DNA of 64,000 bases from Streptomyces poonensis. Its GTDB lineage: Bacteria > Actinomycetota > Actinomycetes > Streptomycetales > Streptomycetaceae. The DNA is taken from positions 124,001 to 188,000 of the forward strand of contig NZ_BMVW01000015.1 of assembly GCF_014650915.1 (NCBI RefSeq), given 5' to 3'. Positions 34,655 to 44,031 of this stretch are shown one piece after another. Both the position numbers and the translations under genes were made by a program. Position 1 is the stretch's first letter; every line of letters starts with the position of its first letter. The notes under the pieces are model-generated. The model did no database searches. It was not told the DNA's origin and saw only the letters and a program-made list of their open reading frames with translations.

Positions 34655-35878
34655 TCACTCCCCCGCGGGGGCGCGCTCCGTCGCCGTCCGCACATCGATC
34701 TCGCGCCAGAACCCGGCCCGGATGGCGTACCGGTCGTGCTCGTCGATCTGGTCGTCCTTGTGGGCGAGCAGTCCGAAGCGGGCGGCGTAGCGCAGCAGCT
34801 CCCCGTCGATCCGGTGCGGGATCCTCGGGTACATCCCGGAGAGTTTCTGCAGGTGGCTGCGGTCCGTGAGCCGCTCCACCCAGCGCCGCGCGAACACCTG
34901 CCCGACCTCGTAGGGGTCACCGCCGACCGTGGTGATGTCCTCCTCGCGGTCGGCCCACCGCTGTTCGGCCGTGGTGAGCTGGGCCAGGGTCGGCATGGCC
35001 GCGGCGTCCGGCGACTCCGCGACGACGCCGGGGCGGTCCACCCACCCCTTGTCGGAGGACCACCGCAGCGTCGCGCTCGCCGGCTGCACGGTCTGGGTGG
35101 CGGGTGCCCGCATCGTCGCCAGGTCCTTCGGGGTGGGGACGCCCTTGGGTGCGGGGAGCCGGTCCCCCTCGCTGCCGTTGCGCGAGGGCGCCGCCGGCAC
35201 GTGCTGCGGCCGCTCCGGAGCCCGCTCCGCCGTGCCGAGCGACGACTCCGGCAGCGGCGCCGACAGGATCGCGGCGATCTCGGGCCGGGGCGCGGGCGGC
35301 GGCGCGCACACCCCGCCGAACTCCTTCGCCCGTACGGCCCTGGTGATCCAGACCCGGTCCAGCACGCGCCGTTCGTCGGCCTCGGCGACCAGGTCCTCGG
35401 ACTGGTTGTAGTCGCCGTCCGCGGCCTGCACGGCCCACAGATGGACGGCCACTCCGTGCTCCTTGGCCGCCATCATGCCGGGCAGCAGGTCGCCGTCCCC
35501 GGTCACGAGCACCACGTCCGAGCAGGCCCGGTTGCGCGCCAGTTCGGTGAGCTCGGCGTGCATGGCGGCGTCCACGCCCTTCTGCGCCCACCGCCCGTCG
35601 CTCCGGGTCAGGGCGCCCAGGCGCACGGTCACCCGCGGCATCACCCGCAACCGGCGGTGCTCCGGTTGCGGGACTCGGTCGGGGGCGCCGTCGAACCAGT
35701 AGATGCGCAGCAGCGGCTGCTGCGTCTCGCACTCGGCGCGCTCACGCAGGCCCTGGATGAGGGCGGCGTGATCCACGGTGATACGGGAGCGCGAGGGTTC
35801 CCCGGCGAGAAGACTGGCGGCGGCCCCGAGCAGATATCCGGCGTCCACCAGGACGATGCAGCGGTCCACGCGATCCAC
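34655..35878 (-). CDS. NYN domain protein (PIN-like nuclease fold) with C-terminal LOTUS-like region
   Basis: 407 aa. Residues 1-170 form an NYN/PIN-like domain with the acidic positions of a metal-dependent RNase: VLVDAGYLL (Asp12), KGVDAAMHAEL and VLVTGDGDLLP. A Pro/Ala-rich linker (about 195-290) precedes a helical C-terminal part (about 320-400) with LQKLSGMYPRIPHRIDGELLRYA-like pattern suggestive of an OST-HTH/LOTUS RNA-binding domain. The GTG at 35878 is used; a GTG three codons later (35869) has a better-spaced AGAGG. Probable RNA processing role; substrate unknown. Confidence 0.87.
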   Translation of the reverse strand: MDRVDRCIVLVDAGYLLGAAASLLAGEPSRSRITVDHAALIQGLRERAECETQQPLLRIYWFDGAPDRVPQPEHRRLRVMPRVTVRLGALTRSDGRWAQKGVDAAMHAELTELARNRACSDVVLVTGDGDLLPGMMAAKEHGVAVHLWAVQAADGDYNQSEDLVAEADERRVLDRVWITRAVRAKEFGGVCAPPPAPRPEIAAILSAPLPESSLGTAERAPERPQHVPAAPSRNGSEGDRLPAPKGVPTPKDLATMRAPATQTVQPASATLRWSSDKGWVDRPGVVAESPDAAAMPTLAQLTTAEQRWADREEDITTVGGDPYEVGQVFARRWVERLTDRSHLQKLSGMYPRIPHRIDGELLRYAARFGLLAHKDDQIDEHDRYAIRAGFWREIDVRTATERAPAGE

Positions 35879-36093
35879 CCTCTTTCCGGGAGGTTTGCTT
35901 CGGGCTTGCTTCGAGTCTGCCCGACCTCGCGGAGGTTAACGGCTGGAACTGGATCATCGGCGTGGCGCATCCGGAGCAACGCGCTCCGACGAATCGGTCA
36001 CAGAGCGTGATTTTCCGACATGCACACCGTGTTCGCTTATGTGAGTCTGGTCACGGTCCTGGCATCCAGATCACCCACAGGAGGCAGATCACC

Positions 36094-36270
36094 ATGGCCA
36101 AGAACAAGAATCGTAAACAGGCCGGCCCGCAGAACCGCGTCCCCCGTGCCGAGCAGGCCCAGGAAGAGGTGGAGCGGCTCCCCGGGGACACGGCGCCGCC
36201 GCTGGCGCAGCCCCAGGGCAGCCCCGCGGATGTCGCCCGTAAGCAGCAGAGGCGCTTCGGCCACAACTGA
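36094..36270 (+). CDS. Small conserved hypothetical protein (58 aa)
   Basis: 58 aa, hydrophilic, starting MAKNKNRKQAGPQN, ending KQQRRFGHN; basic at both ends with an acidic middle. No domain recognised. The AGGAGG ribosome site nine bases before the ATG and a hairpin right after the stop support a real gene. Divergent from the NYN gene. Confidence 0.8.
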   Translation: MAKNKNRKQAGPQNRVPRAEQAQEEVERLPGDTAPPLAQPQGSPADVARKQQRRFGHN

Positions 36271-36271
36271 T

Positions 36272-36291
36272 GCGGCCGCCCTCACGGCCGC
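36272..36291 (+). terminator. Terminator after the 58-aa gene
   Basis: Stem GCGGCCG (36272-36278) / CGGCCGC (36285-36291) with loop CCCTCA, two bases after the stop. Short stem, no T-run. Confidence 0.5.
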
Positions 36292-36528
36292 TGCAAAGGC
36301 CGCCCTTCGACGGCCTCGCCGCGCCTTCGGGCGCGGGAGCCGGTGCCGGGGTCCGGACGGGACAGCCCGTCGGGCATGCGGTACTCCCTCAGTTCCCGGT
36401 CCTGCCCGGAACGGGACGGTAGGGCCCTGGCACTCCCGGCACCGGCACACGCCTCGGGCCCCGGCGTCACGACGGCCGGACCGGCCCGCCGCCGATCCAG
36501 CCCGTCACCGATCCGGCCCGTCACCCGC

Positions 36529-39500
36529 TCAGCCCGCCAGGCAGGACGGGCCCAGCAGCACCTTCAGATCGCCGAACAGCTCCGGAGCCGGCTTCACCCG
36601 GTGCCGGTCCAGCCGCAGCACCGTCGTCTTGCGCGGCCCCTGGAGCTTGATCCGCACCTCGCTGTCGCCCTTGTGGCTGCTGAGGATCTCGCCGAGCCGG
36701 CTGACCATCGGCGGGGTGACCTTGAGCGCCGGGATGGTGAGCACCAGCGGCGCGTTCGTCCCCGCGTTCGACAGGTCGGGGACCATCAGCTCCATCGCGA
36801 CCAGCCGCGGCACGTCCTCGCGCTTGTCGAGGCGGCCCTTGACGAACACGACCGCGTCCTCGACGAGCTGCGTCGAGACGAGCTGGTACGTCGCCGGGAA
36901 GAACATGCACTCGATGGAGCCCGCGAGGTCCTCCACGGTGGCGATGGCCCAGGCGTTGCCCTGCTTGGTCATCTTGCGCTGCAGGCCCGAGATGATGCCG
37001 CCGATCGTCACCACCGCGCCGTCGCCGAAGTCACCGCCGGTGAGCTGGGAGATGCCCGCGTCCGCCTTGTCGGACAGCACGTGCTCCAGACCGAAGAGCG
37101 GATGGTCGGAGACGTACAGACCGAGCATCTCGCGCTCCTGGGCGAGCAGATAGGTCTTGTCCCACTCGTCGTCCGTGAACGTGACGTCCAGCCCGAAGCC
37201 GGGCTCGTCGCTCTCCTCCTCGCCCATGCCGCCGAAGAGGTCGAACTGGCCCTCGGCCTCCTTGCGCTTGACCGCGACCACGTTGTCGATCATCGGCTCG
37301 TACTGCGCGGTGAGGCCCTTGCGGGTGTGCCCCATGGAGTCGAAGGCACCCGCCTTGATCAGGGACTCCGTCGTGCGCTTGTTGCAGACGACCGCCTCGA
37401 CCTTGTCCAGGTAGTCCGGGAAGGAGCTGTACTTCCCCTTCGCCTTGCGGCAGCGGATGATCGACTCGACGACGTTCGTGCCGACGTTCCGCACCGCGGA
37501 GAGACCGAACAGGATCACATCGTCACCCTGGGCGGCGAAGTTCGACTCGGACTCGTTGACGTTCGGCGGGAGCACCTTGATGCCCATGCGGCGGCACTCG
37601 TTGAGGTAGACGGCCGACTTGTCCTTGTCGTCCTTCACCGAGGTCAGCAGCGCGGCCATGTACTCGGCGGGGTGGTTCGCCTTCAGGTAGGCGGTCCAGT
37701 ACGAGACCAGTCCGTACGCGGCGGAGTGCGCCTTGTTGAACGCGTATCCGGCGAAGGGCACCAGCACGTCCCACAGCGCCTGGATGGCCTCGTCGCTGTA
37801 GCCGTTCTTCTGGGCGCCGGCCTGGAAGATGGTGAAGTTCTTCGCCAGCTCGTCGGGCTTCTTCTTGCCCATCACGCGGCGGAGGATGTCGGCCTCGCCG
37901 AGCGAGTACCCGGCGATGATCTGGGCGGCCTTCTGCACCTGCTCCTGGTAGACGATCAGGCCGTAGGTGACGTCCAGGACCTCCTTGAGCGGCGCCTCCA
38001 GCTCCGGGTGGATCGGGGTGATCTCCTGCTGGCCGTTCTTGCGGAGGGCGTAGTTCGTGTGGGAGTTCATGCCCATGGGGCCCGGGCGGTACAGGGCCGA
38101 CACGGCGGAGATGTCTTCGAAGTTGTCCGGCTTCATCAGGCGCAGCAGCGAGCGCATGGGGCCGCCGTCGAACTGGAAGACGCCGAGGGTGTCGCCGCGC
38201 TGGAGCAGTTCGAAGGTCGTCGGGTCGTCCAGCGGGAGGCTGAGGAGATCGATGTCGATCCCCTTGTTGGACTTCACCATCTTCACGGCGTCGTCCATGA
38301 TCGTCAGGTTGCGCAGGCCGAGGAAGTCCATCTTCAGCAGGCCGAGCGACTCACAGCTCGGGTAGTCCCACTGGGTGATGGTCACGCCGTCGGTGTGCCG
38401 GACCCAGACCGGCACATGGTCGGTGATGGTCTCGCTGGACATGATCACGCCGGCCGCGTGGACACCCATCTGTCGGACCAGGCCCTCGACGCCCTTGGCG
38501 GTGTCGATGACCTTCTTCACGTCCGGCTCGTTCTCGTACATCCCGCGGACCTCGCCCGCCTCGGAGTACCGGGGGTGGTTCGGGTCGGTGATGCCGGACA
38601 GCGGGATGCCCTTGCCGAGGACGTCGGCGGGCATGGCCTTGGTGATGCGGTCGCCCATCGCGTACGGGTAGCCCAGCACGCGCGCGGAGTCCTTGATCGC
38701 GTTCTTGGCCTTGATGGTGCCGTACGTGCCGATCATGGCGACCTTGTCGGCGCCGTACTTCTCGGTCACGTACCTGATCACCTCGACGCGCCGGCGCTCG
38801 TCGAAGTCGATGTCGACGTCGGGCATGGAGACGCGCTCGGGGTTGAGGAACCGCTCGAAGATCAGGCCGTGCGGGATCGGGTCGAGGTCGGTGATACCGA
38901 GGGCGTAGGCGACGATGGAGCCGGCCGCGGAGCCTCGGCCGGGGCCGACCGCGATGCCGTTGTTCTTGGCCCACATGATGAAGTCGGCGACGACGAGGAA
39001 GTAGCCCGGGAACCCCATCTGGATGATGACGTCCATCTCGTAGTCGACCTGGCGCTGCCGGTCCTCGGGGATCCCGCCCGGGAAGCGGCGCTCCATGCCG
39101 CGGCGGACCTCCTCCTTGAACCAGGTGACCTCGGTGTAGCCCTCCGGGATGTCGAACTTGGGCATGAGGTCGCGCTTCTCGAACATGCCCGTGGTGTCGA
39201 TCTGCTCGGCCACCAGGAGCGTGTTGCGGCAGCCCTCCTGCCAGGCGTCCGAGGAGTCGATGGCGTACATCTCGTCCGTGGACTTCAGGTAGTAGCCGGT
39301 GCCGTCGAACTTGAAGCGGTCCGGGTCGGAGAGGTTCTTGCCGGTCTGGATGCACAGCAGCGCGTCATGGGCGGTCGCCTCGTGCGCGTACGTGTAGTGC
39401 GAGTCGTTCGTCACCAGCGGCGGGATGCCGAGCTTCTTGCCGATCTCCAGCAGGCCGTCGCGGACCCGGCGCTCGATCTCGATGCCGTGGTCCATCAGCT

Positions 39501-40068
39501 CCAGGAAGTAGCGGTCCTTGCCGAAGATCTCCTGGTACTCGGCGGCCGACTTCAGCGCCTCGTCGAACTGGCCGAGGCGCAGCCGGGTCTGGAGCTCGCC
39601 GGAGGGGCATCCGGTGGAGGCGATGAGCCCCTCGGACCACTGGGCGATGGTCTCCTTGTCCATCCGGGGCCACTTCTGCAGCCAGCCCTCCTTGTACGCG
39701 TCGGAGGAGAGCCGGAAGAGGTTGTGCAGGCCCGTCGCGTTCGCCGCCCAGATCGTCTTGTGGGTGTAACCACCGGAACCGGAGACGTCGTCCCGCTTCT
39801 GGTGCGGCTGGCCCCACTGGATCTTGCGCTTGTTGCGCCGGGACTCGGGCGCGACATATGCCTCGATCCCGATGATCGGGGTGATCCCGGCCTTCTTCGC
39901 GGAGTGGAAGAAGTCGTACGCCCCGTGCAGGTTGCCGTGGTCGGACATGGCGATGTGTGTCATGCCCATCTCATTGCAGGCGTTGAACATGTCCTTCAGC
40001 CGCGCGGCACCGTCCAGCAGCGAGTACTGGGTGTGGACGTGCAGGTGCGTGAACGGCGGCTTCGACAC
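36529..40068 (-). CDS. dnaE: DNA polymerase III alpha subunit
   Basis: Replicative polymerase. 1179 aa, the length of DnaE1. PHP domain begins at the N-terminus (THLHVHTQYSLLDGA with metal His residues; MSDHGNLHGAYDF). Catalytic Asp pair in MPDVDIDFDERRR and GPGRGSAAGS in the palm; helix-hairpin-helix and OB-fold regions follow. GTG at 40068 with CAGGAGG eight bases upstream. Single gene, minus strand. Confidence 0.98.
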   Translation of the reverse strand: MSKPPFTHLHVHTQYSLLDGAARLKDMFNACNEMGMTHIAMSDHGNLHGAYDFFHSAKKAGITPIIGIEAYVAPESRRNKRKIQWGQPHQKRDDVSGSGGYTHKTIWAANATGLHNLFRLSSDAYKEGWLQKWPRMDKETIAQWSEGLIASTGCPSGELQTRLRLGQFDEALKSAAEYQEIFGKDRYFLELMDHGIEIERRVRDGLLEIGKKLGIPPLVTNDSHYTYAHEATAHDALLCIQTGKNLSDPDRFKFDGTGYYLKSTDEMYAIDSSDAWQEGCRNTLLVAEQIDTTGMFEKRDLMPKFDIPEGYTEVTWFKEEVRRGMERRFPGGIPEDRQRQVDYEMDVIIQMGFPGYFLVVADFIMWAKNNGIAVGPGRGSAAGSIVAYALGITDLDPIPHGLIFERFLNPERVSMPDVDIDFDERRRVEVIRYVTEKYGADKVAMIGTYGTIKAKNAIKDSARVLGYPYAMGDRITKAMPADVLGKGIPLSGITDPNHPRYSEAGEVRGMYENEPDVKKVIDTAKGVEGLVRQMGVHAAGVIMSSETITDHVPVWVRHTDGVTITQWDYPSCESLGLLKMDFLGLRNLTIMDDAVKMVKSNKGIDIDLLSLPLDDPTTFELLQRGDTLGVFQFDGGPMRSLLRLMKPDNFEDISAVSALYRPGPMGMNSHTNYALRKNGQQEITPIHPELEAPLKEVLDVTYGLIVYQEQVQKAAQIIAGYSLGEADILRRVMGKKKPDELAKNFTIFQAGAQKNGYSDEAIQALWDVLVPFAGYAFNKAHSAAYGLVSYWTAYLKANHPAEYMAALLTSVKDDKDKSAVYLNECRRMGIKVLPPNVNESESNFAAQGDDVILFGLSAVRNVGTNVVESIIRCRKAKGKYSSFPDYLDKVEAVVCNKRTTESLIKAGAFDSMGHTRKGLTAQYEPMIDNVVAVKRKEAEGQFDLFGGMGEEESDEPGFGLDVTFTDDEWDKTYLLAQEREMLGLYVSDHPLFGLEHVLSDKADAGISQLTGGDFGDGAVVTIGGIISGLQRKMTKQGNAWAIATVEDLAGSIECMFFPATYQLVSTQLVEDAVVFVKGRLDKREDVPRLVAMELMVPDLSNAGTNAPLVLTIPALKVTPPMVSRLGEILSSHKGDSEVRIKLQGPRKTTVLRLDRHRVKPAPELFGDLKVLLGPSCLAG

Positions 40069-40761
40069 GGTTGCGGCCTCCTGGTCAGCGGATCGGCGGA
40101 TGCGGCGCGGGGCGGCGCCTTATGTGCGGGACGGTGGTCGGGCGACCGGCGGGCGGACGTCGACGGGGGGTCCGGCGGGCTGCGGGCAGCTCGGGGGACA
40201 GCGAAGAAGTCTATGCCTCAGGACGGACATCCGGCGGAGTCTCCCCCGTACTCCCGGCGAGGGTCGCGGGCGGTCGCCAAGGGGTCGCGGGCAGTGGTCG
40301 TCCGCGATCTTCACGGGCCGGGGAGGCGATCCTCACGGGCCGGGGGGAGGCGATCCTCACAGGCCGGGGAGGCGGCCTGCATCCGTCGGGCGAGGCCGCC
40401 CGCACCGACCCAGGAGCCGGCCTGCACCGGCCGGGTGGCCGGGTGACCGGGTGTCGGGTGACCAGGTGACCGGGTGGCTGGGCGAGGTCACCGCCCCGGC
40501 CGCCGAGCCGCACCGGCCGGGGCGGTGGCCTCGCCGACTCAGAGGCTCAGAGGCGGGCGTCGCGGGGCGGTATCCGTGAGCAGGGAGGAGCGGGTGCTGC
40601 CCCGGAGGTGGGGTTCGCGCTCTTCCGCGATTCTCGTCGGTCCGGTACGGGCACTCCCGTCCGCGGTCGGTCGTTGAAGGCTGCGGAGGATCCGTCGCCC
40701 CGGACGGCACCCCCGTTCCACACGTTCACGCGTCACCACCCGCACCAGGAGGCACCCAGCG
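40069..40761. other. Long divergent intergenic region with GC-rich repeats
   Basis: 693 bp between divergent dnaE and the DUF2252 gene with no convincing gene. It carries imperfect direct repeats at 40311-40378 and short GGTGACC/GGGTG reiterations at about 40431-40490. Frames crossing it are Pro/Arg/Gly-rich low-complexity with no ribosome sites. dnaE and DUF2252 promoters must lie here but I cannot assign them. Confidence 0.6.
40311..40378. repeat. Three imperfect direct repeats upstream of dnaE
   Basis: Units of 22-24 bp beginning TCACGGGCCGGGG or TCACAGGCCGGGG and running into GAGGCG: 40311-40332, 40333-40356, 40357-40378. Unit lengths differ by a GG insertion; the third diverges at its end. 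Confidence 0.75.
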
Positions 40762-42120
40762 ATGCCGGTTTCGCAGCTCAGCCACGAGCGACGCGGCGAG
40801 CAGATCCTCGACGTCTTCGACACCGCCTTCGGCGCGCTCCTGGCCGCCGACCCGGCCGCGTTCCGGGTGAAGTTCCGGAAGATGGCGGCCTCCGCCTTCG
40901 CCTTCTACCGGGGCACGGCGTGCCTCTTCTACCAGGACATGCAGGACGGCGTCGGCGGGGCCGAGGGCCGGACCGGCGAGGGGACGGCCGGTGGGCCGTA
41001 CCTGGACGACCGCACCTCGCGCGTGTGGATCCACGGCGATCTCCACGCGGAGAACTTCGGCACGTACATGGACTCCCAGGGCCGTCTGATCTTCAACGTC
41101 AACGACTTCGACGAGGCCTACGTCGGCCCCTTCACCTGGGACCTGAAGCGGTTCGCCGGCTCCGTCGCGCTGATCGGCTACGCGAAGGCGCTCAGCGACG
41201 AGCAGATCAGCGAGCTGGTGCGGGTGTACGCGGGCGCGTACCGCGAGCGGATCCGCGCCCTCGCGACCGGCGCCAAGCAGGACGAGGTCCCGCCGTTCAC
41301 GCTGGACACCGCCGAGGGGCCACTGCTGGACGCGCTGCGCGTCGCCCGCTCGCTGACCCGCTTCGGGCTGCTGGACACGATGACCGAGATCCGCGACTTC
41401 GAGCGCCGTTTCGCCCCGGGCGGCGGCTCCGTCGAGCTGGACGCGGCCACCCGCTACAAGGTCCTCGCGGCGTTCGACGGCTATCTGGAGACGCTGCCGG
41501 AGTCGTCGCTGGCCCGCCCGGACTCCTACCGGGTCAAGGACGTGGTCGGCCGCCGGGGCATCGGCATCGGTTCGGCCGGGCTGCCGTCGTACAACATCCT
41601 CCTCGAGGGCAACAGCGACGCCCTGGAGAACGACGTCGTGATCTACATCAAGCAGGCCCAGACCCCGGCCGTCTCCCGGCATGTCACGGACCCGGCGATC
41701 CGCGAGTACTTCCAGCACGAGGGCCACCGCACGGTGATCTCCCAGCGCGCCCTCCAGGCGCACGCCGACCCGTGGCTCGGCTGGACCGAGCTGGACGGTG
41801 CGGGCCAGCTGGTCGCCGAGGTGTCGCCGTACGCGGTCGACCTGGACTGGGGCGACATCGACGACCCGGAGGAGATCGCCGGCGTCGTCGCCGACCTGGG
41901 CCGGGCCACGGCCACGATGCACGCGGCGGCGGACGACCAGTCCGGCGAGTCCCTGGTGCCGTTCTCCACCGAGCGGGCCATCGACGCGGCGATCGCCGCC
42001 GACGAGGACGGCTTCGCCCCCCTGCTGGTGGACTTCGCGCACACCTACGGCGCACGCGCGCGTGCGGACCACCAGATCTTCGTGGACCTGTTCCGCAACG
42101 GCCGGATCCCCGGCCTGTAG
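40762..42120 (+). CDS. DUF2252 family protein (kinase-like fold)
   Basis: 452 aa. Contains a protein-kinase/APH-like core: HGDLHAENFGT resembles a catalytic loop (Asp as base, Asn as metal ligand) and FNVNDFDEAYVGPFTWDLKR the metal-binding Asp. DUF2252 proteins are widespread in actinobacteria and of unknown function; phosphotransferase activity is inference. ATG at 40762 with AGGAGG at good spacing. Followed by a perfect hairpin. Confidence 0.85.
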   Translation: MPVSQLSHERRGEQILDVFDTAFGALLAADPAAFRVKFRKMAASAFAFYRGTACLFYQDMQDGVGGAEGRTGEGTAGGPYLDDRTSRVWIHGDLHAENFGTYMDSQGRLIFNVNDFDEAYVGPFTWDLKRFAGSVALIGYAKALSDEQISELVRVYAGAYRERIRALATGAKQDEVPPFTLDTAEGPLLDALRVARSLTRFGLLDTMTEIRDFERRFAPGGGSVELDAATRYKVLAAFDGYLETLPESSLARPDSYRVKDVVGRRGIGIGSAGLPSYNILLEGNSDALENDVVIYIKQAQTPAVSRHVTDPAIREYFQHEGHRTVISQRALQAHADPWLGWTELDGAGQLVAEVSPYAVDLDWGDIDDPEEIAGVVADLGRATATMHAAADDQSGESLVPFSTERAIDAAIAADEDGFAPLLVDFAHTYGARARADHQIFVDLFRNGRIPGL

Positions 42121-42123
42121 GGG

Positions 42124-42161
42124 CGCGGCCGGTGCCTGCGGCACCACAGGCACCGGCCGCG
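42124..42161 (+). terminator. Terminator of the DUF2252 gene
   Basis: Perfect 15-bp stem CGCGGCCGGTGCCTG (42124-42138) / CAGGCACCGGCCGCG (42147-42161) with an 8-nt loop, three bases after the stop codon. Confidence 0.85.
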
Positions 42162-42268
42162 GTGCATGGCCCGCGGTGCATCGGTCCGCGACGCGGCATC
42201 GCGCGTGCGTTCGCACAGGCACTCTTTAGGGGCGCCTTACGCGGGCCCGTGGGACACTCGGAACCGTT

Positions 42269-42955
42269 ATGGACATGCCCGGGACTCCGCTCAGAGCCGT
42301 GCGCGCGGCGCTGTTCACGGCACTGGTCGTGACGCTCAGCACCGCGTCGCACGTCCTGCTGTCCGGGGTTCCGCTGCCGCTGCCCGCGGTGGCCGTGACG
42401 GCCGCCGCCGTCTTCGCCCTCGCCTACACACTGGCGGGCCGCGAACGCGGCTTCGGCGGGATCGCCGCGCTGCTGATCCCGCTGGAGCTGGCCGCCGACA
42501 CCCTGTTCACCACGGGCCAGCGCGCCTGCTACGGCAGCGCGGGCGGCCCCGTCGCGGGCCCCCTGCGCTCGGTCGGCCTCGATGTGCTGTGCGCCGGCGA
42601 CGTCGGCACTCCGCTCGCCCGGGCCGCCGGAGACTCCTCCCGCGCGGCCGCACTGCTCGCGCACGCCGGTCCGGCCGCCGCCTGGATACTGCTCGCCGCA
42701 CACGTCGGCGTGGGCCTGCTGGCGGCCGCCTGGCTGCGCCGCGGCGAGCGGGCGCTCGCCCAGCTGCTGGGCGCGGCGGTCGCCGCGGGCTTCCGGCCGC
42801 TGCTGCTCGCGGTCGCCGCGGTGACGGTACGACTCGAGCCGGCGCGCCCCCGTACGCCGCGCTCCCCGCGCCGCCCGGCCACCGCGCGCACCCTGCTCCT
42901 CACCTACTCCCTGGGTCGGCGTGGACCGCCGTGCTCCCTCGCCGTCACCGCCTGA
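42269..42955 (+). CDS. Hypothetical membrane protein
   Basis: 228 aa. Four or five hydrophobic segments (about 9-30, 35-55, 62-80, 130-155, 160-185) and an Arg/Pro-rich C-terminus. Four Cys or so in the central loops (RACYG, LCAGD). No family recognised. The ATG at 42269 has no strong ribosome site; Met3 could also serve. It precedes the DsbA-like gene by 92 bp, so a functional link to thiol chemistry is possible but speculative. Confidence 0.65.
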   Translation: MDMPGTPLRAVRAALFTALVVTLSTASHVLLSGVPLPLPAVAVTAAAVFALAYTLAGRERGFGGIAALLIPLELAADTLFTTGQRACYGSAGGPVAGPLRSVGLDVLCAGDVGTPLARAAGDSSRAAALLAHAGPAAAWILLAAHVGVGLLAAAWLRRGERALAQLLGAAVAAGFRPLLLAVAAVTVRLEPARPRTPRSPRRPATARTLLLTYSLGRRGPPCSLAVTA

Positions 42956-43047
42956 CCAGCGGCGACGGTACCGGCAGAGCACCTGTAGTCCCCCGTACGT
43001 ACCCCACCGCGCACGGCATGTGCGCGTCCCCCAGGGAGAGCACCCCC

Positions 43048-43848
43048 ATGAGCAAGCGGAACAGCCAGGCGGCGAAGACGGCGGCCCGGGAGCGGCTGCG
43101 CCAGGAGCGCGAGCGGCAGGCCAAGCGTGAGAAGGCGAAGCGGCAGGCCATCGTCGCCGGTTCGATCGTCGCCGTCCTCGCGATAGCCGGCGGCATCGGC
43201 TACGCCGTCGTGCAGAGCAACCAGCCCACGAAGTGGGAGGAGGCCGCCGACGCGAAGGTGGTCGCCCCGGCCAACAGCTCGGGCAAGGACGGCACCACCG
43301 TCGTGATCGGCGACTCCAAGACCGACAACGTGGTCCACCTCTTCGAGGACCCGCGCTGCCCGGGCTGCGCCAGCTTCGAGCAGACCCTCGGCGAGACCGT
43401 CAACAAGGGCATGGAGGACGGTGACTACAAGATCCAGGTCACCCTGGGCACCTTCCTCGACGGCAACCTCGACGGTGAGGGCTCCAAGAACGCGCTGAGC
43501 GCGCTCGGTGCCGCCCTGAACGTGAGCCCTGAGGCGTTCATCGACTACAAGACCGCGCTGTACTCGGCGAAGTACCACCCGGACGAGTCGACGGACGAGT
43601 TCGCCAAGGACAGCTATCTGATCGAGGTCGCCGACACGGTGGACGCGCTGAAGAACAACAAGAAGTTCCAGAACGCGGTCGAGAAGGGCACGTACGACGC
43701 CTGGGCGATGCGGATGAGCAAGTCCTTCGACGACGCCGAGGGCGTCGAGCAGACGCCCACCGTCAAGATCAACGACAAGAAGATCGACACCCCGTCCTCG
43801 GTCGCCGAGTGGCAGACGGCCCTGAAGGACGCGGGCGTCACCAAGTAA
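43048..43848 (+). CDS. Membrane-anchored DsbA-like thioredoxin-fold protein, second copy
   Basis: 266 aa: charged Arg/Lys/Gln-rich N-terminus (1-33), TM anchor near 34-55, then an extracytoplasmic DsbA domain with C104-P-G-C107 in FEDPRCPGCASFE and a TPTVKIN strand (cis-Pro). Same architecture as the protein at 12480 but different redox dipeptide (Pro-Gly versus Pro-Ala). ATG at 43048 with CAGGGAG. Likely thiol oxidase/isomerase outside the membrane. Confidence 0.88.
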   Translation: MSKRNSQAAKTAARERLRQERERQAKREKAKRQAIVAGSIVAVLAIAGGIGYAVVQSNQPTKWEEAADAKVVAPANSSGKDGTTVVIGDSKTDNVVHLFEDPRCPGCASFEQTLGETVNKGMEDGDYKIQVTLGTFLDGNLDGEGSKNALSALGAALNVSPEAFIDYKTALYSAKYHPDESTDEFAKDSYLIEVADTVDALKNNKKFQNAVEKGTYDAWAMRMSKSFDDAEGVEQTPTVKINDKKIDTPSSVAEWQTALKDAGVTK

Positions 43849-43899
43849 GGACCGAGGGGCATCGGGCAAGAGCGCAAGCGTCGTCACGTGAGGACGCGG

Positions 43900-43926
43900 G
43901 CGTCACCGTCACCCCTCAGGTGACGC
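43900..43926 (+). terminator. Possible terminator after the DsbA-like gene
   Basis: GCGTCACC (43900-43907) / GGTGACGC (43919-43926), 11-nt loop, about 50 bp after the stop. The left arm is part of a 17-bp sequence (AGGACGCGGGCGTCACC, 43891-43907) that duplicates the 3' end of the gene (43826-43842). Confidence 0.4.
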
Positions 43927-43955
43927 GCGACGGACGTGCGGGCGAACTCTTCGCG

Positions 43956-43977
43956 GTTCGCCCGCAGTTCGCGTCAC
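43956..43977 (+). promoter_or_regulatory. PHO-box-like direct repeats upstream of phoD
   Basis: Two adjacent 11-bp units, GTTCGCCCGCA and GTTCGCGTCAC, match the PhoP direct-repeat-unit pattern G(G/T)TCACC plus four bases, with G for A at position 5 in both. They lie about 55-75 bp upstream of the phoD GTG. S. coelicolor phoD is phosphate-regulated as I recall, which supports the call. Confidence 0.55.
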
Positions 43978-44009
43978 GCGGCGCGTGTTCCGTCTTACCT
44001 GAGGACATA

Positions 44010-44029
44010 CCGATCAGTAATCTGATCGG
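44010..44029. promoter_or_regulatory. Perfect palindrome overlapping the phoD start region
   Basis: Arms CCGATCAG and CTGATCGG around TAAT, ending two bases before the GTG. TAATCT within it (44018-44023) fits a TANNNT -10 element, which would place the transcription start at or near the GTG (leaderless). No Shine-Dalgarno precedes the GTG. It could be an operator over the -10 region or an RNA hairpin. Confidence 0.55.
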
Positions 44030-44031
44030 CC

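Noticed and set aside
36343..40446. 1367-residue open frame antisense to dnaE
   Set aside because: Shadow frame; dnaE on the minus strand has full polymerase motifs and a strong ribosome site.
40431..40490. GGTGACC reiterations as possible DnaA or regulator iterons
   Set aside because: Spacing is irregular and units do not match DnaA boxes; called only low-complexity repeats.
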